DNA of 64,000 nucleotides from Polytrichum commune (taxonomy: Eukaryota; Streptophyta; Polytrichopsida; Polytrichales; Polytrichaceae): NCBI GenBank assembly GCA_950295325.1, contig OX485804.1, positions 60,232,533 through 60,296,532 of the forward strand, in the 5' to 3' direction. The stretch's first letter is position 1. Each line of letters starts with the position of its first letter. The notes under the pieces were generated by a model, which ran no database searches, was not told where the DNA came from, and was given only the letters and a program-made list of their open reading frames with translations. Shown piece after piece: positions 33,900 to 45,954 of this stretch. Made by a program: the position numbers and the translations under genes.

Positions 33900-34839
33900 A
33901 GAGTTGAATGTGCTAAATTTGCGTTCAACTTAGCTTTTGTATTCTTTAAACATGACTTATAAGGGGTTCTCAATGTTTTCACCTTCAACTTACATCGCAA
34001 CCACAATTTTGTGGCCAAAATTGTTTTACAATTAGCCATGAGGGTGGTAGGTGGGGTTTTTGGGAAGATGAAAATTGATGTAGTGCAACTGGTTTTAGAG
34101 CCATTGGATTTGTGGATTTGGAGAAATTGTATAAGGTGGAGCCATTAGAGGTGTCAAGCCGTGCAATGTGTGTGTGAATGGGAGATGTTGGAAAGGTGGA
34201 GGAGTTTTTCGACGTATCTTAGGTCTTGGGTTTGTGGTTGTAGGTAGTGGTTGTGGTGTATTTTTTGGAGATGCACGTGTGTTGTATGGATGTAATGTTA
34301 TTAAGGAGAAGTTTGTTGTGTAAAGGGTTGCATTCCTCATTATTTCCAAAGAGGCTTTCTTATGATTCCCATTCATTGTAAGAATCAAGGTATTTTTGTC
34401 TGCGGCACATGTACATATGTTTGGATGATTCCATTGGAATAGGTTTGTAATCAATCAGGACACCGTGAATGGCCTTTATGATATAGGCTCGTGAGTTTGG
34501 GACATAAGCGGGTGTGAGGGAGTGGTGTGGACGCCTACCAGGGGGGGGGGGGGGGGGAGAAGTTGTTGATATGCAAGGTGGGCTAGTTTTTGGTTGTACC
34601 ATTTGGAAGAGAATGCATTTTATTCAAAGAATTGATTTCTTGCATCATAATCTACTATAAATTTATTGTAGGGAATCGAGTATTTGTCAAGGACCTACTT
34701 ATGGTGGAGTTGATTAGGAAGGACTGCTTTGGTTTATTCTTGGGTAAGATTGTGTTGTACGTGTTGGTGAGCTTGACTACTTGTGTTGCAAAGACTTGTG
34801 GGAGTGGCTGAAGAAAGTTTTTAGGTTGTCAAATTAATT
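33900..34839. other. intergenic DNA with G16 tract
   Basis: No gene recognised. A run of about 16 G lies at 34542-34557, preceded by CTACCA. Confidence 0.35.
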
Positions 34840-34851
34840 TTCTGAACCTTT

Positions 34852-35223
34852 AAGACACCACGGGCCTTAGCTTGGTGGTTAGGGCTCATGGCCCCCAATG
34901 AGGAGGTTGTGGGTTCTATTCCCCATGCCGGCGTGGTGCTCACCACCTTAGTCCACCCAACTATGGTGGGGGGTCCTTGGACCTTGTTGTATGGGTACCT
35001 CAAAGCCCTTTGGGGGGATACCATGTCCGGTATCTTCAAGGCACTAGTGGCTAGCTAGGAACTAGTATAGTGTGTCACTATAGTGTCCATCCTCGAAAGG
35101 GGAGAGTAGTATTGTCCCAATGTCCCCTTGTCTGATGGGCATCGGGTCATTGGCATTACGAACGGACACTTTATTCACGCCGGCCCCTTGTTAAAAAGGG
35201 ACCGGAGTTTCTATCTATCTATC
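34852..35223 (+). mobile_element. tRNA-derived SINE with intact target-site duplication
   Basis: 372 bp. Head contains RNA polymerase III promoter boxes: box A TAGCTTGGTGGTTAGGG (34868-34884) and box B GGTTCTATTCC (34912-34922) within a tRNA-like 5' region. The tail is a TATC simple repeat (CTATCTATCTATC) instead of poly-A, as in several plant SINEs. It is flanked by an exact 12-bp TSD TTCTGAACCTTT (34840-34851, 35224-35235). No ORF; mobilisation would need a partner LINE, and a LINE reverse-transcriptase relic lies at 53.6-54.8 kb, though a link is only possible, not shown. Confidence 0.92.
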
Positions 35224-35384
35224 TTCTGAACCTTTCGTAAGACCTAAAAGAATTATGATAGAGATAGATCGTGGGCTTCCATTTAATGGGTTTGATATCT
35301 TTGTTTGGGTTGCAAAATTCTTGTGTAATAAGTATTAGATTTGAAGCCGTTAATGATCGCCTAACAAATCTTCAGACCTTGTAC

Positions 35385-36390
35385 AGCCGCTAGCCCACGG
35401 ACTTTTTGGGCTAGCGGCTAACCTAATAGCTAATAGTTATGGCTGAAAATGGTTCTCGAAAAAAATGGGCTAGCCCAGCTATGGCTAGATTGCGGCTTGA
35501 AAAATTATGGGCTAGCCTAGCTATGGCTAGATCGAGGCCTCAAAAAATATGGGCTAGTCCAGCTATGGCTAGATCGAGGCCTCAGATAATATAGGCTAGC
35601 CCAGCTAGTTATTAGCTAGCTAAAGATAAGTCATGTAACTCAATTGGCTCAAGCTAAGGCCCAGCCATGTCACCCCTACCACTACCATCAAAATTTTAGG
35701 GTTGAGATCATCTGTCCATATCCAAGTGCTTCCAAGTGCAACCGGTTACATATATACATCTTTTGATATGTCTTTACTCAAAGTGGGCTATATTCTCTAC
35801 ATTCCTCTAAAAAGATGGGTCGGGTGGGCTAGAATGTGACTTTGGCAGTCTAAATGATATCATTACTCCAAAGAGATCATCGCTTGGGGGAGGATTTGCA
35901 GAGGCATCAATGATGTTGAAGTTGAACAAACATCTAATGCCATACGATCCTGAAAAGTTGATCTTGTTGGATAATTCCGATTGGAAGAATCACATTCCCA
36001 AACGCCTTATTTTCGATGAGGAGTTGCAGATAGAGGATGATGACAATTTGTTGGTAGAGAATGATGAGCATCATGTTTTAGATATTGATGACGATGAGTG
36101 ATTTTGACTGGTATGAAATATAATTGTATTGATGAGACAATGTCTCCTTGAATTCACTATATGAGCTACATGAATTAATTTATTAGGTCAGCTAGTCCAG
36201 CTATATGGCTAAAAACGGTACCCGAAAAAAATGGGCTAGCCCAGCTATGGCTAGATCGAGGCCTTAGAAAATATGGGCTAGCCTAGCTATGGCTAGATTG
36301 AGGCCTCAAAAAATATGGGCTAGTCTAGCTATGGCAAGATTAAGGCCTCAAAAATATGGGCTAGCCCAGCTAGCTAATGGGCTATAAAAG
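35385..36390. repeat. two direct ~185-bp blocks of GGGCTAGCC tandem units around a hAT relic
   Basis: Left block ~35440-35620 and right block ~36205-36385 are collinear, in the same orientation and ~85% alike by eye. Each holds about four units of ATGGGCTAGCCCAGCTATGG plus CTAGATCGAGGCCTCAAAA. A hairpin GCCGCTAGCCCA..TGGGCTAGCGGC lies at 35388-35421. An ACCGGTT-repeat fragment is at 35715-35810. Confidence 0.75.
35832..36101 (+). pseudogene. C-terminal fragment of a hAT transposase (same family as 13.7-16.4 kb)
   Basis: 90 codons to a stop. ECDFGSLNDI.., FAEASMMLKLNKHLMP and an acidic tail (DDDNLLVENDEHH..DIDDDE) align with ECDLSGTNDV.., FVEASMFLKLNRNLIP and the acidic tail of the larger relic. 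Only the end of the dimerisation domain remains, so it is non-functional. Confidence 0.85.
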
Positions 36391-37043
36391 GTGTGCAAAT
36401 CTTGTAATGATCGGGGTTTAGTGAAACTTTTGAGTATTCCTTAAAGTCTATTTCTTCTCTTGGCTAGTAGCCTAGTTGTGAAGAATGTGTAGGGAAGAGG
36501 TTGATTGTGGTCACAGGTGGCATTCTCTTGATTAAAGATGGCTTAGCCAAATACCCATTCTTTAGACATCTTGGAAGTACCTATTGGGTGCAGTCCATTT
36601 GTATAGGTATCCATGGTATATGCATTTGATCCTCACTTATCTTTGCGGGCCTTGTTCATGTATTTAAGAATTTAGAGATTGGGTGGCCTCATATTTGAGT
36701 GTTTTGTGGACAATTTCTTGTGATTTGGTTGCTATGGGCATCGATATTGTTGGAGTGTGTGTCGAGGGGGTGCTTGGGAGTCTACTGAGACACTGTTCCT
36801 AGAGGAAATATCATATTTTTTTGTTGAAGAATGACTTGTTGATTTTTTTTGGAGGTAATTTGAGTGTTTGATGAATTATGGAGTTCCGATTATAATTGTT
36901 GCATTTTTCTTCTTTGTAATTGTGATGGGTCATGATGTTTTCATGATATGGTATATTTAGGTTTCTCTGTCTTTCTTATAGATTTTGAGGGACGTTGGCG
37001 TAAATTAAAGCGTGAGATCGGGAATGACTCACAACAGTGGATC
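36391..37043. other. intergenic DNA
   Basis: No gene or repeat boundary was recognised. Confidence 0.3.
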
Positions 37044-37228
37044 AGTGTCCGGGAAGATTGTGGGCATGATCAGTCGAGATCGGTTACATGTTCATATCTT
37101 TCAGTTTTATTTTTGTGGATTTGAGGTGTACTCTATATATTCTTTTAGAATGATCAGCAATTTGCCTAAGGTCTTGAACGTGAACCGGCCATTTCTCAAA
37201 CTCAACCGATTCATTTGTAACTAGCAGT
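37044..37228 (+). repeat. ACCGGTT dispersed repeat (internally deleted copy)
   Basis: GTGTCCGGGAAGATTGTGGGCATGATC, GATCGGTTACATGTTCATATCTTTC, TTTCTCAAACTCAACCGATTC and GTAACTAGC in the family order. Confidence 0.75.
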
Positions 37229-38810
37229 CTGGTCTCTCCTTTCATAGCAGTAGATGTATGGCTGTCAAATCATCTTTCAAGAAGGAAGAGAATCCTTATT
37301 ATGGAGGGTCTGGCACAATTTGGGTATTCAAGGAATCGAGTTTCAAGAGGTGCAAGTGGGAACCTCCATACCATTTTGTGACTAACTTATAAATTTTGAG
37401 ATAGTGTTGATTTTTGCACCTGCCAAATGTTCATCACACCTATCAAATGTGCATCATGTATACATTTGGGGTTGTGATTTCGGACATTTGGGATTGGTGA
37501 CGGGCGTAGAAATTTCAACCTTGTTTTGAAAGATCTAGAAAACCTACGCCCCCAAGTTGACCTTACTCATGAAGGGCATGTGGCAATACTCACAACATAA
37601 CTTACCTACAATACAATTGACATGGGGGTTAACATATCTAGTCGGGGAGGAGCATGCATGTGTTGATGAATCACCACATGGAAAGGTTGACTTCAGTCTT
37701 GACGAGTGTGCATCGTTTTCTCATGCGGAGGCCACATACACGTTCAAGAACACCGGTGCTAAAATGATGAGCGGTGGGCCAAGGTTACAAACAAAAAGGA
37801 GTCTTGACATACAATATGCCTAACCTCCGTTTCCATGCCGACCCCTCTCTTTTATTGGGATATAACTAACCATCCGTTTTCAACTCCGATCCAAGGCGGC
37901 CGTTTTCTAAGGCTTGACACCTCCCGTTTTCAATCGAAGTTGAAAAACGTGCGAGATTAACTCCCCCTAAAAGGAGGGACCAACCTTGAAATCCAACTCC
38001 CCGATATGAGGCACATGTCAAGGTCAAAGCCCTTTTACCTAGGCGCGCCCAACACTCCCATTCCAAAACCGAATGGGTAAAATTGCCCATTGACGAGGAA
38101 ACGTGGAAACAAATATATCTGGAATCTAGAAGGGTTGTCGTACTAATTTGCATCCGACGTTAAGGTTGTTTTTGTCTAGTGCATGCAGCTGACCTTCTCT
38201 TCCCTCTTTTAGCCACTCCTCGAGCAGTCTTGAAGGGCTGCCTGCAGTCCTAGTATTGAAAACTTGATACTAAGTTAGGGCCACTCCACACACGAGACTG
38301 AGAGCCCATGACCGTTACACTTCAAGCACTCTCATTGGTGGAAAAGGCGGAGCCGGTCCGAGTTTGCTTCACACTACGCTTGAGGGAGCAACGGAGTGAG
38401 TATGTGAATGCAAGATGGATGTCAAGTCTACATGGATCCTACATGACATTGAATGGATCATGTTTCATGCTCACTCGGACTGTTTTTAAAAACCGTCCTC
38501 TTGGAGGGAGGCCTCACACAAAACCAAGAGACCATGGCACTCCGAATGCTCACGGCCGTTGGTTCATTCGATTTTATCATGTGTGAGGGCCCGCGTAAAT
38601 AGACATTCGTTGAAATAGCATTTGGTTGAGGGCCCGGTCACATATGGCTTCACACTACACTCGAGGATCCATGACCACTCTACATGATGTTGGAGGTGTC
38701 TTGGGGCGGCCTTTGGAGACTTTCTGTTGGGCTCTCACAATTTCGTGGTCACGGCTCTTGGCTCATGTGCAAAGTGGCCCTATGTGAGAGAGAGAGAACA
38801 AGAGCTAATT
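37229..38810. other. intergenic DNA, moderately GC-rich
   Basis: Short ORFs at 37557-37823 and 38308-38586 lack family features. No gene is supported. Confidence 0.3.
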
Positions 38811-38844
38811 CCCTCGGTGAGGGCGCATTTTTCTTTTGTGGTAT

Positions 38845-38900
38845 TCATTTTGGCGTTGGCTGGGTTGGCCTTCTGTCTCAAAAAAAAGAAAAAAAGAACA
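38845..38900 (+). repeat. 3' end of a short retroposon family, A-rich tail
   Basis: TTTTGGCGTTGGCTGGGTTGGCCTTCTGTCTC followed by A8 and an A/G tail. The same 3' end with an A-rich tail occurs at 63330-63390 (with CTCCCCTTGGTGTGGGCG upstream), a diverged form at 53100-53215, and a short one at 63703-63740. Confidence 0.6.
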
Positions 38901-39682
38901 CGAGCTAATTTAAATGTACCTGCAGAGAGTACAGTCTGTACAATTACAGAGGCGAGCAAGGCTCGGGAATCAGTCTGAATTCAGGTGTCTGTACAAGCCT
39001 ATATTGGAATCACAGAGAGTACAGCCACCATGCAAAGGCAGCTACTGTGTATATATGTATGTGTGTATATATTATGCCTATTTATATAAATATAGTTCTA
39101 TCCATTCTTCTATTTCCAATCCTCCAGTTCGCAGGATATATGATACACACCACCACTGCACCGTTTAGGGTGTTTCATGATACATGCGCAATAGTGCCAC
39201 TGACCCTATTTTGGGGGGTATGCTAGGTTACACTAATGCCTAGCAACCTCATTGTTTAGTGTCGTTCGAGTGCACTGACTAATATCTTGACATGAGTATG
39301 TTCAGCAGTGTTGTGAGGTGCATGTATCTGTCACATAATGGTTTACGACTTGACTAGAAGCGTATACAAATGACGCCCGGCGTTAGTATGCTCAAGAACA
39401 TCTTCCTCTTGCGTACTAGAATGTAAACATGTGACACTCGCCATTAGTATGCTCAATAATGTCATCCTTTTACATACTAATATGCAAAACCATCATTTCA
39501 AGTATCATGATGTGCTACATTGAAGTGTCGTATTGGAGATATATTTTCACTTCGAAGAGTTACTTGTGTTGACAAGTAGTATCGTGTTGGCATTTTGTGA
39601 GGTGACACCTTGAAACTTCTAGGCATTTAGTTTAGGCCATGTGCAAATAATGTAAGTGATACTAAATACCATAAATGGTGTA

Positions 39683-40697
39683 CAGTCTAACCTTGATAAT
39701 GTCACCCTTGTTAATAGAACACCTTGACATTGTCACCTAAAAGTTTGAAACCGATTTTCATAGTGTAAAACTCCCTCGTTATTATCCCTATCACCCTTGG
39801 TAATGTCACTATTTTTTTCCAAAATCCGTAGTGTAAATGTGATAATACCAAGTATGGATGGATTGTATGTGATGGTTGGATGACATGAATTAGATGATCA
39901 AACCATTAGAAATTGTTGGAGAAAGTCCACCATATTGCCTACAGAGTGGAATGCAGATATCAACAATTTTGATGAACATATGAAGTCCAAAATGGAGGAA
40001 GCAACTTTGGAATTGGGCAATCTCATCGCCGCATTGAATTTGGGTTTGGATGTCGAAGGCAAGCCTGTAGAAAAGCTTTGTCCTTTGGAGTACATAAACA
40101 TGGAAGGTGCAGATGATTTTGAGGTGAAATATTCTACTGAGGAGCTTGTGCAATTAGTGCAGGTGGCGAACAAGTTCTTGATTCCATGGAAGTAGACCCA
40201 TTGATTGTTGATAGCAGTGATGATGAGTCTAAAGTAGTGAAGCTAAGCGATGCACAAAAATTTGCTAAAGATGTTTTGAATTTTATGGCTAGCCAAGGTT
40301 CTCAGATTTTCAACACTCTGGAGTTGTTAGGAATGGAAAAAATCCATGACAAACTCATTAGAATTGGTGTTGCACATTTAACATCAACAAAACAATGTGA
40401 CATTAGAAGCTTCTTTGTCTCTAGTGAGAGGTCTTTACCTGATCTCAATGACACATTATGATGTGCTCTTGTTGTTATTCACAATTTTGAATTAGATTTT
40501 ACATTCAAAAACATTGAAGTCTCGTATTTTTTATTTTCTTTTTTACATTGTAATTTTATTTTGATTTTCTACCTATTTTTTGATAATATCACATTATGCA
40601 CAAATCTTCAAAATGTGACATTATCAAATATGTCACACCTTGTTTATATCACTCTTTTTGGTGAAACGGATGGTGTGACATTATCAAGGTTAGACTG
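39683..40697 (+). mobile_element. pogo/Tigger-like DNA transposon, 5'-deleted (1.0 kb)
   Basis: 1015 bp with 23-bp inverted termini (CAGTCTAACCTTGATAATGT..) and TA on both sides (39681-39682, 40698-40699), the Tc1/mariner-pogo TSD. It keeps only the C-terminal part of the transposase. The 5' part is deleted between the left non-coding end and codons ELDDQTIRNCW. It landed at the TACTAGGAAACG end of the adjacent MITE. Confidence 0.92.
39887..40461 (+). pseudogene. pogo-type transposase C-terminal remnant
   Basis: ELDDQTIRNCWRKSTILP to SSERSLPDLNDTL matches the C-terminal half of the 55301-56494 reading frame. A one-base indel at ~40165 (after EELVQLVQ) breaks the frame. The catalytic core is absent. 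Confidence 0.9.
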
Positions 40698-40699
40698 TA

Positions 40700-40888
40700 C
40701 TAGGAAACGTGCTTCTAGAACAACAACTTCACATGTGACACATGTGGTCATTGGCACATGACACCACTAACAAGAGTTAAATGTAATCTTTGATGATTGT
40801 AGATCAGACTTGACACTTGTTAATGGGGGCATGTGTTAGTGATCACCCGTGTCACGTGGGAAGTGTGTTCTAGGACCACGTTTCCTAG
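40700..40888. mobile_element. MITE, TAGGAAACGTGG family (copy 1)
   Basis: Inverted ends CTAGGAAACGTG.TTCTAGAAC..ACTTC.CATGTGACAC and its inverse (ending CCACGTTTCCTAG). No ORF. Its left edge is the insertion point of the pogo-like element. Confidence 0.7.
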
Positions 40889-41384
40889 CAGTACACACAT
40901 CTCGACAAGTTGCCCATGTGCAATGATGTAATGACTAAGGTAGACAATTCTACTTCCACTCCCCGCCTAATTCCCCCCCTATTCCCACCTCTCATGTTAG
41001 TGCACCCTTATTAAGCCTAATGTTGTCCTATGCTAACTACCTAGCTCAAGGGTCGGCATTAAGTATGGTGAGTGTCAAGGGAGGGCTTACAATGGGCGTG
41101 TCAGGTTCTAGAAAGGGTCGGTGAAAACTAATAAAGGCAAGGACTTCAATAAACATGGATTAAATGCACTAAAATTAGTAAGTTGTGGGCCCTTGCAGAC
41201 GGATTAAGGTTCATGACACCTTGGTTCATGGGGTTTGTAAGACGGACTGAATGAGGGCTATATGAGACTAGATTTGGGGTAGAATAGGATGGGAAAAGGC
41301 TAGGTAGGGACAAACTAATATTTATAAAGGACTTGCTTCGTATCTACCCAATGGACTAGTCAAACACCCCCCTATAGGATGACA
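40889..41384. other. intergenic DNA
   Basis: No gene or repeat boundary was recognised. Confidence 0.3.
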
Positions 41385-41777
41385 TTGAAAAACATTGTAA
41401 TTAGTGTCATATGGAATTTGATGCCATCGTGATAACATTCCTAATGACACTTTGTATGAATAAATTCACAAATTTTGTCATGGATGATTGAAATTTGATT
41501 AAATGAATGCCAATTATTGAAACAAAGTTTGGTGTATTCTCCATCCCAACAAATATTTTAATAAAATGTTGTCGTGGATAAATTGATACCTGAATGAAAA
41601 ATCACTTTGTACGTGACAACAATTGCAATAGTTTGAATTTATAATGATCAAATCATTTACAAGGGTTGACAAATAATGTTAGGTTACATTTAGTGTTGGT
41701 GACACTAGGCTGGCGGTTTACAATTAGTGTTGAGTAAGACAAATTGAATTGGTGACACTATATACAATATTTAGATT
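41385..41777 (-). mobile_element. CACTAAA-family MITE (copy 6, degenerate ends)
   Basis: Interior matches the family in minus orientation (TCATGGATGATTGAAATTTG, GACAAATAATGTTAGGTTACATTTAGTGTTGGTGACACTA). Right terminus TTTAGATTAG is mutated and the left end is only approximate. Confidence 0.7.
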
Positions 41778-41906
41778 AGTACATGTTGTGCACACTACAA
41801 CCTACTATAATCGTGTTGTGGTGAAAACATATTTTATTTTTTTTCATGACAATGTGCTTCCATTTGTTGAGTTGTTTTTCCTTCACTTATACATTTAGGA
41901 TGCTAA

Positions 41907-42286
41907 GGGTCGGTTCACTTGGGATCCCAAGTCCTAAGTCCGAAGTCACATGAGGTCAATCTCAACGGTTAAGAGCATGGAAGTTGGGCTTACCACTTCA
42001 CAGTGGTCCCCAAGTCCTAAGTCCCAACTATGACATGGATGCTTACATGGCGTCACTTTTTGGAGGTGAGGCTTGGGACTTGTGTTGCGAGTTGGGTCCA
42101 GCGAAAAGCTAGATCCAACTCTCAACCCAAGCCCCGTGAATATTTTTACATAAAATAATCAAGATCCAGCTTGATTGATATTTAACCATATTTTAGTGAT
42201 CACTTGAGGTTGACAAGTTGGGACTTTGCCTTCATGTTGGGACTTGCTAACATGAGTGGGACTTGGGACCATGTGTGAACCAACCC
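41907..42286. mobile_element. Tourist-like (PIF/Harbinger) MITE
   Basis: 380 bp; inverted ends GGGTCGGTTCACTTGGGA and (inverse) GGGTTGGTTCACACATGG, with CCCAAGTCC repeats inside both ends. Flanking trinucleotides TAA (41904-41906) and TAT (42287-42289) suggest a decayed TAA TSD. Internal direct and inverted AAGTCCCAA/TTGGGACTT motifs would fold well. Confidence 0.6.
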
Positions 42287-42742
42287 TATATATAAGTTGA
42301 ATTCACCAAAGGGTTGGTTTAAGCACCCTCTACCATGGTAGCTATACGGATGGTTAATTAGATGCATGGAGATTTTAAGCCTAAAATGGTGGAGCTTTAC
42401 CTCCATGTTGGTCCTTACTTTTCATGGAATATGGATTGATTTACCAATTTCAAGCCTGAACTTGAACTTGTAAAAATTCCCAATCAATGCAAGTTCTACA
42501 TTGATAGGGTGCAATAAGGTTGTCTCACACTAATATATCCATATTTCACATTCTTTTGGATATTCACTACTACAGTTAAAAACCAAAATAACTTTGATAT
42601 TGTGGTTGCTATATAGATGGATGAACAAAAGTAATAAGCGCTTGTGTTTTGATTTTGACCCATGGTATTTTGCATGGGTAAAGAGTCAACATGTTCGTGA
42701 AGGCAACCTAATTCCACCTATCAATGTACTATGGGTTTCCAC

Positions 42743-42909
42743 TAGTAGGAAATGTGGCTCTAGAACCCATTCTTCTTTAACATGGGTGGTCTTTAAACTC
42801 AATTTGTTCAGTAACAATCAAGTGAACATCCATCATTGGTAGATAGAACGTGATTTTTGGATAATCTATGTCAAATGGGAAGTGCATTCTAGAACCATGT
42901 TTCCTACTA
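42743..42909. mobile_element. MITE, TAGGAAACGTGG family (copy 2)
   Basis: 167 bp; TAGTAGGAAATGTGGCTCTAGAACCCA and the inverse of TAGTAGGAAACATGGTTCTAGAATG. Related to 40700-40888. Confidence 0.7.
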
Positions 42910-43277
42910 TTGAATTGGAACCTTCAAATCCTAGATTCGGTCCACAAGAGGAGAAACCAATTCTCCGTCGTTTTAGGCGCATGCAAGGTTGGACTTGAAC
43001 TTGAAACTCAATATTTTAAAAAGGAAAAGTTAAAAGAAAAAAAAGTAGAGAACAACCTTGAGACAAAGCCCACCATCGTAAGCGCGTCTGAGGGCTCAAA
43101 TTGTTTACCTTGGGCCCCAGTTTTGCAAGCTTGAGGGTTGAGTTATGTGTGGTTTTCCCATGAGCTTGAGCTTGAGTAGTATGTGGTTGGTGACCTTCAT
43201 CAAAATACCTCAAGACATTTGAATCAATTATTGGTGTTGGAGAACATTGAACGATGTGATGGAGATAAGCAAACTAA
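42910..43277. other. intergenic DNA flanking the Harbinger element
   Basis: No gene recognised; ends at the TAA target (43275-43277). Confidence 0.4.
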
Positions 43278-43603
43278 GGGGCAGTTTACACTATGGACCA
43301 TGAAGTCGTCCCACGTAAGAGGCCTATTTTGCGTGGGACGACTTTCATGGTCCGAGTTACTAAAATATTAGTTTTCATGGTTCATGGGCCCTTCACTAGG
43401 TGTAAACCGAATGTGGACCATGAAGAATGACCATGCACCAAAAAGTAGAGGTGCTGATTTTTTTAATAAAAAAAAAGGCAATTTTTGGAAAAAGTCAAGT
43501 TTGACCATTCTCTTCACTTCTATTGACTTCTCTTCTCTTCACTTCTTTTCTCTTCATTCGTCTTGTAGTTTTCGCTTGCTTGAACCTAAAATTTCAACAA
43601 GCA

Positions 43604-44987
43604 ATGGAGGAGAGGACGAGGACATTTGTTTTGCTTTTAGGATTGTACATGTTTTTGTACATGCTCGTAAAGCATGTGGTAGATATTCAAACGCTGATTT
43701 TGTAAGGAGAATGGGAGAAGTTAGCAATTTTGAGCTTGGTTTATGAGAATATGGGGTATAGAGAGAGGAGTATATGGAGTCAAGAACGGATGATTGGATT
43801 CGTAGACTGCTTATTGTTGGGTTCGTGGACGGATAATGAATTTAGAAAGCGAACTTGAGTGACACACAATACATTTAGATTTTTATGTGAGATGTTAGGT
43901 CCGTATTTGAAAAAAAAATACTCAATTTAGGGTTACGGTGCCGGTGCAAGATAGGATAGCAATGTCATTGCATCGGTTGGGAAGTGATGATGGATTGCAA
44001 ACTATAGGCGACTTGTATGGAGTGCACAAAAATACATTATCAATAGTAGTGAGGGAGTTTTGTAAAGCGGTTAGAAAACATTTACAACAAGTGTTTGTAC
44101 AAACTCCGAGCGAATCACAGTTTAGAGTTTTAGCTTCGAGGTTTGAAAAATTACACGGCATTCTTTATATCATAGGTGTAATAGATGGATCACATATTCC
44201 TGTTTTAGCCCCTCTAATTGGCGGACAAGATTATTACTACAGAAAGTCATTTCATTCAACAATTCTGCAAGGAATAGTCGCACCAGATTGTATGTTTTGG
44301 CATTATGAGTTTGGGTGGGCAGGAAGTCTTCACGACTGGAGTGTATTTCAAGTTACAAGAATCGGACGTGGATGTATAGAAGGTAAATTTCAGCCGTACA
44401 AACTTATAGGGGATGCGGCATATCCGGTTCGGCCATGGATGTATTGTCCGTTTAAGGGCGGGAAGACAACACTATCCGGGAAGGAGGCTAATTGGAATTT
44501 CATTCAATCTTCAACTAGGATGTGTATAGAGAGGGCATTTGGGATATTGAAGGATAGGTGGAGGGTGATAATGAAGCGATGTGAAATGCCTTTGCGGAAT
44601 ATGCCGGATATTGTAGCCACTTGTATAGTGTTGCACAATTTGTGCATTGTGAACAAAGACTGCATAGAAGAAGATTGGATAGTGGAGGCAGAAAATAAAT
44701 TGAATAGAAGGATTGGTGAGGGAGAAATACGAGAAGGTAGTGAATTACGGGGCGAAAGGGCTGGAATTGCTGAAGTGAAGAGGAGAATGTCAGCTACCGA
44801 AGATGCTCCAATTGCAGATGAAGTAAATGATGAAGAAACATATTTTTTATTATTAAAAGAAAACGAGAAGGCAAATGATCTTCTGTGGGAAGCCACAGTA
44901 ATGCACGAATTGATGGCAGAAAATTTGTGGCAATACAAACTCAGGCAAAAATCAACTATAGTAGACAGTGATAGTGATAGTAGATAG
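43604..44987 (+). pseudogene. HARBI1-type DDE transposase (catalytic part intact, 5' part mutated)
   Basis: The frame from 43604 (MEERTRTF..) has stops at 43703 (TAA) and 43856 (TGA) and shifts in an A9 run near 43911-43919 (FRFLCEMLGPYLKK into NTQFRVTVPVQDR). Downstream it is open to 44987. An internal Met at 43938 gives 349 aa. Catalytic DDE landmarks in those 349: IGVIDGSHIPV (first Asp ~83), GWAGSLHDWSVF (second Asp ~131) and CIERAFGILKDRWR (Glu ~197), with the family motif GDAAYPVRPWMYCPFK. The N-terminal helix-turn-helix precedes it (LGSDDGLQTIGDLYGVHKNTLS). The protein nicks and joins the element ends together with the SANT partner. The three lesions argue it is inactive unless 43938 starts a functional short form. 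Confidence 0.92.
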
Positions 44988-45954
44988 AATTTTTCTAGGA
45001 GGGCAGCAAATTTCTGTCCATGTTCTTTAGAATATTTGTGGATTCCTAGAATGAAGAAAGAAGAGCCCCTAAATTACCAATAACCTGTTCTAGCAAAAAT
45101 TCTATCTTTTCTTGAATTTTCTTCTTCTTGTCTTGTGTGGAAGTTGTTGTTGAGTTTGGTATTGTAGCAGTTGTTGTCTGAGATGGAGGAGTAGATGAAA
45201 TGACATCTTCAAGAAAATGTTCAAGCAAATGTTTGGTGTTGTAGCATTTGTTGGAATCTGGTTGCATACACTTGCAGTGCTGCCATGTGTGAGACCAAAT
45301 CCACCACCCTTAAGCGTCCTAGTCCGGGTATGGGTTTGAGAATCACATATCTTATGTCGAGAATCGTAGAAACATAAAATTCAACTTCAACTCTCCACCA
45401 ATGCACTAGTCGTGCTAGTTTTTATTAATTTCTTCCAAGAGTTCACAAGCACCCTTCATCCTATTCACCCCTTAGAGCGTGTTTCACTCTCCATGAGAGA
45501 GTGACTAGCTCACTATTCCTATTTTTTAATGATTTTCATTTATTTTGAAATTTTCTTAGCTTCACACTTTGCTTGAGACAATGATGCCTCGATACCACTA
45601 GTATCGTGTATGGTTACTCTCTTAGCCGACTCAAGCTCCCAAATCATAGTCTTTGCCACACATGCCCTTGCCGATATTCCTTTTGAGCTTTTGGTCCTAG
45701 CAAAACTTTCACTTGTTGAATCCATGAATTAATGGCCAACTCCTCAGCTTGACAGCAACCCCGCACTTGATGCCCGCTCCGCAACTTAGTGTCAACTCCA
45801 CGTTTAATGTCAACCCCGTAGCTTAACACCAACTTTGTATCTTAATGCCACCATGTAGCCACACACTTAACCAACAATCTAAGGTAGGGTGTAGCTTGAA
45901 CTAACCAAAGACTAATTAACTGGGAGGCTAATTAGGCTAGTAGGCACTAATTAA

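Noticed and set aside
44504-44938. 144-codon minus-strand frame opposite the Harbinger transposase
   Set aside because: Antisense shadow of the DDE transposase.
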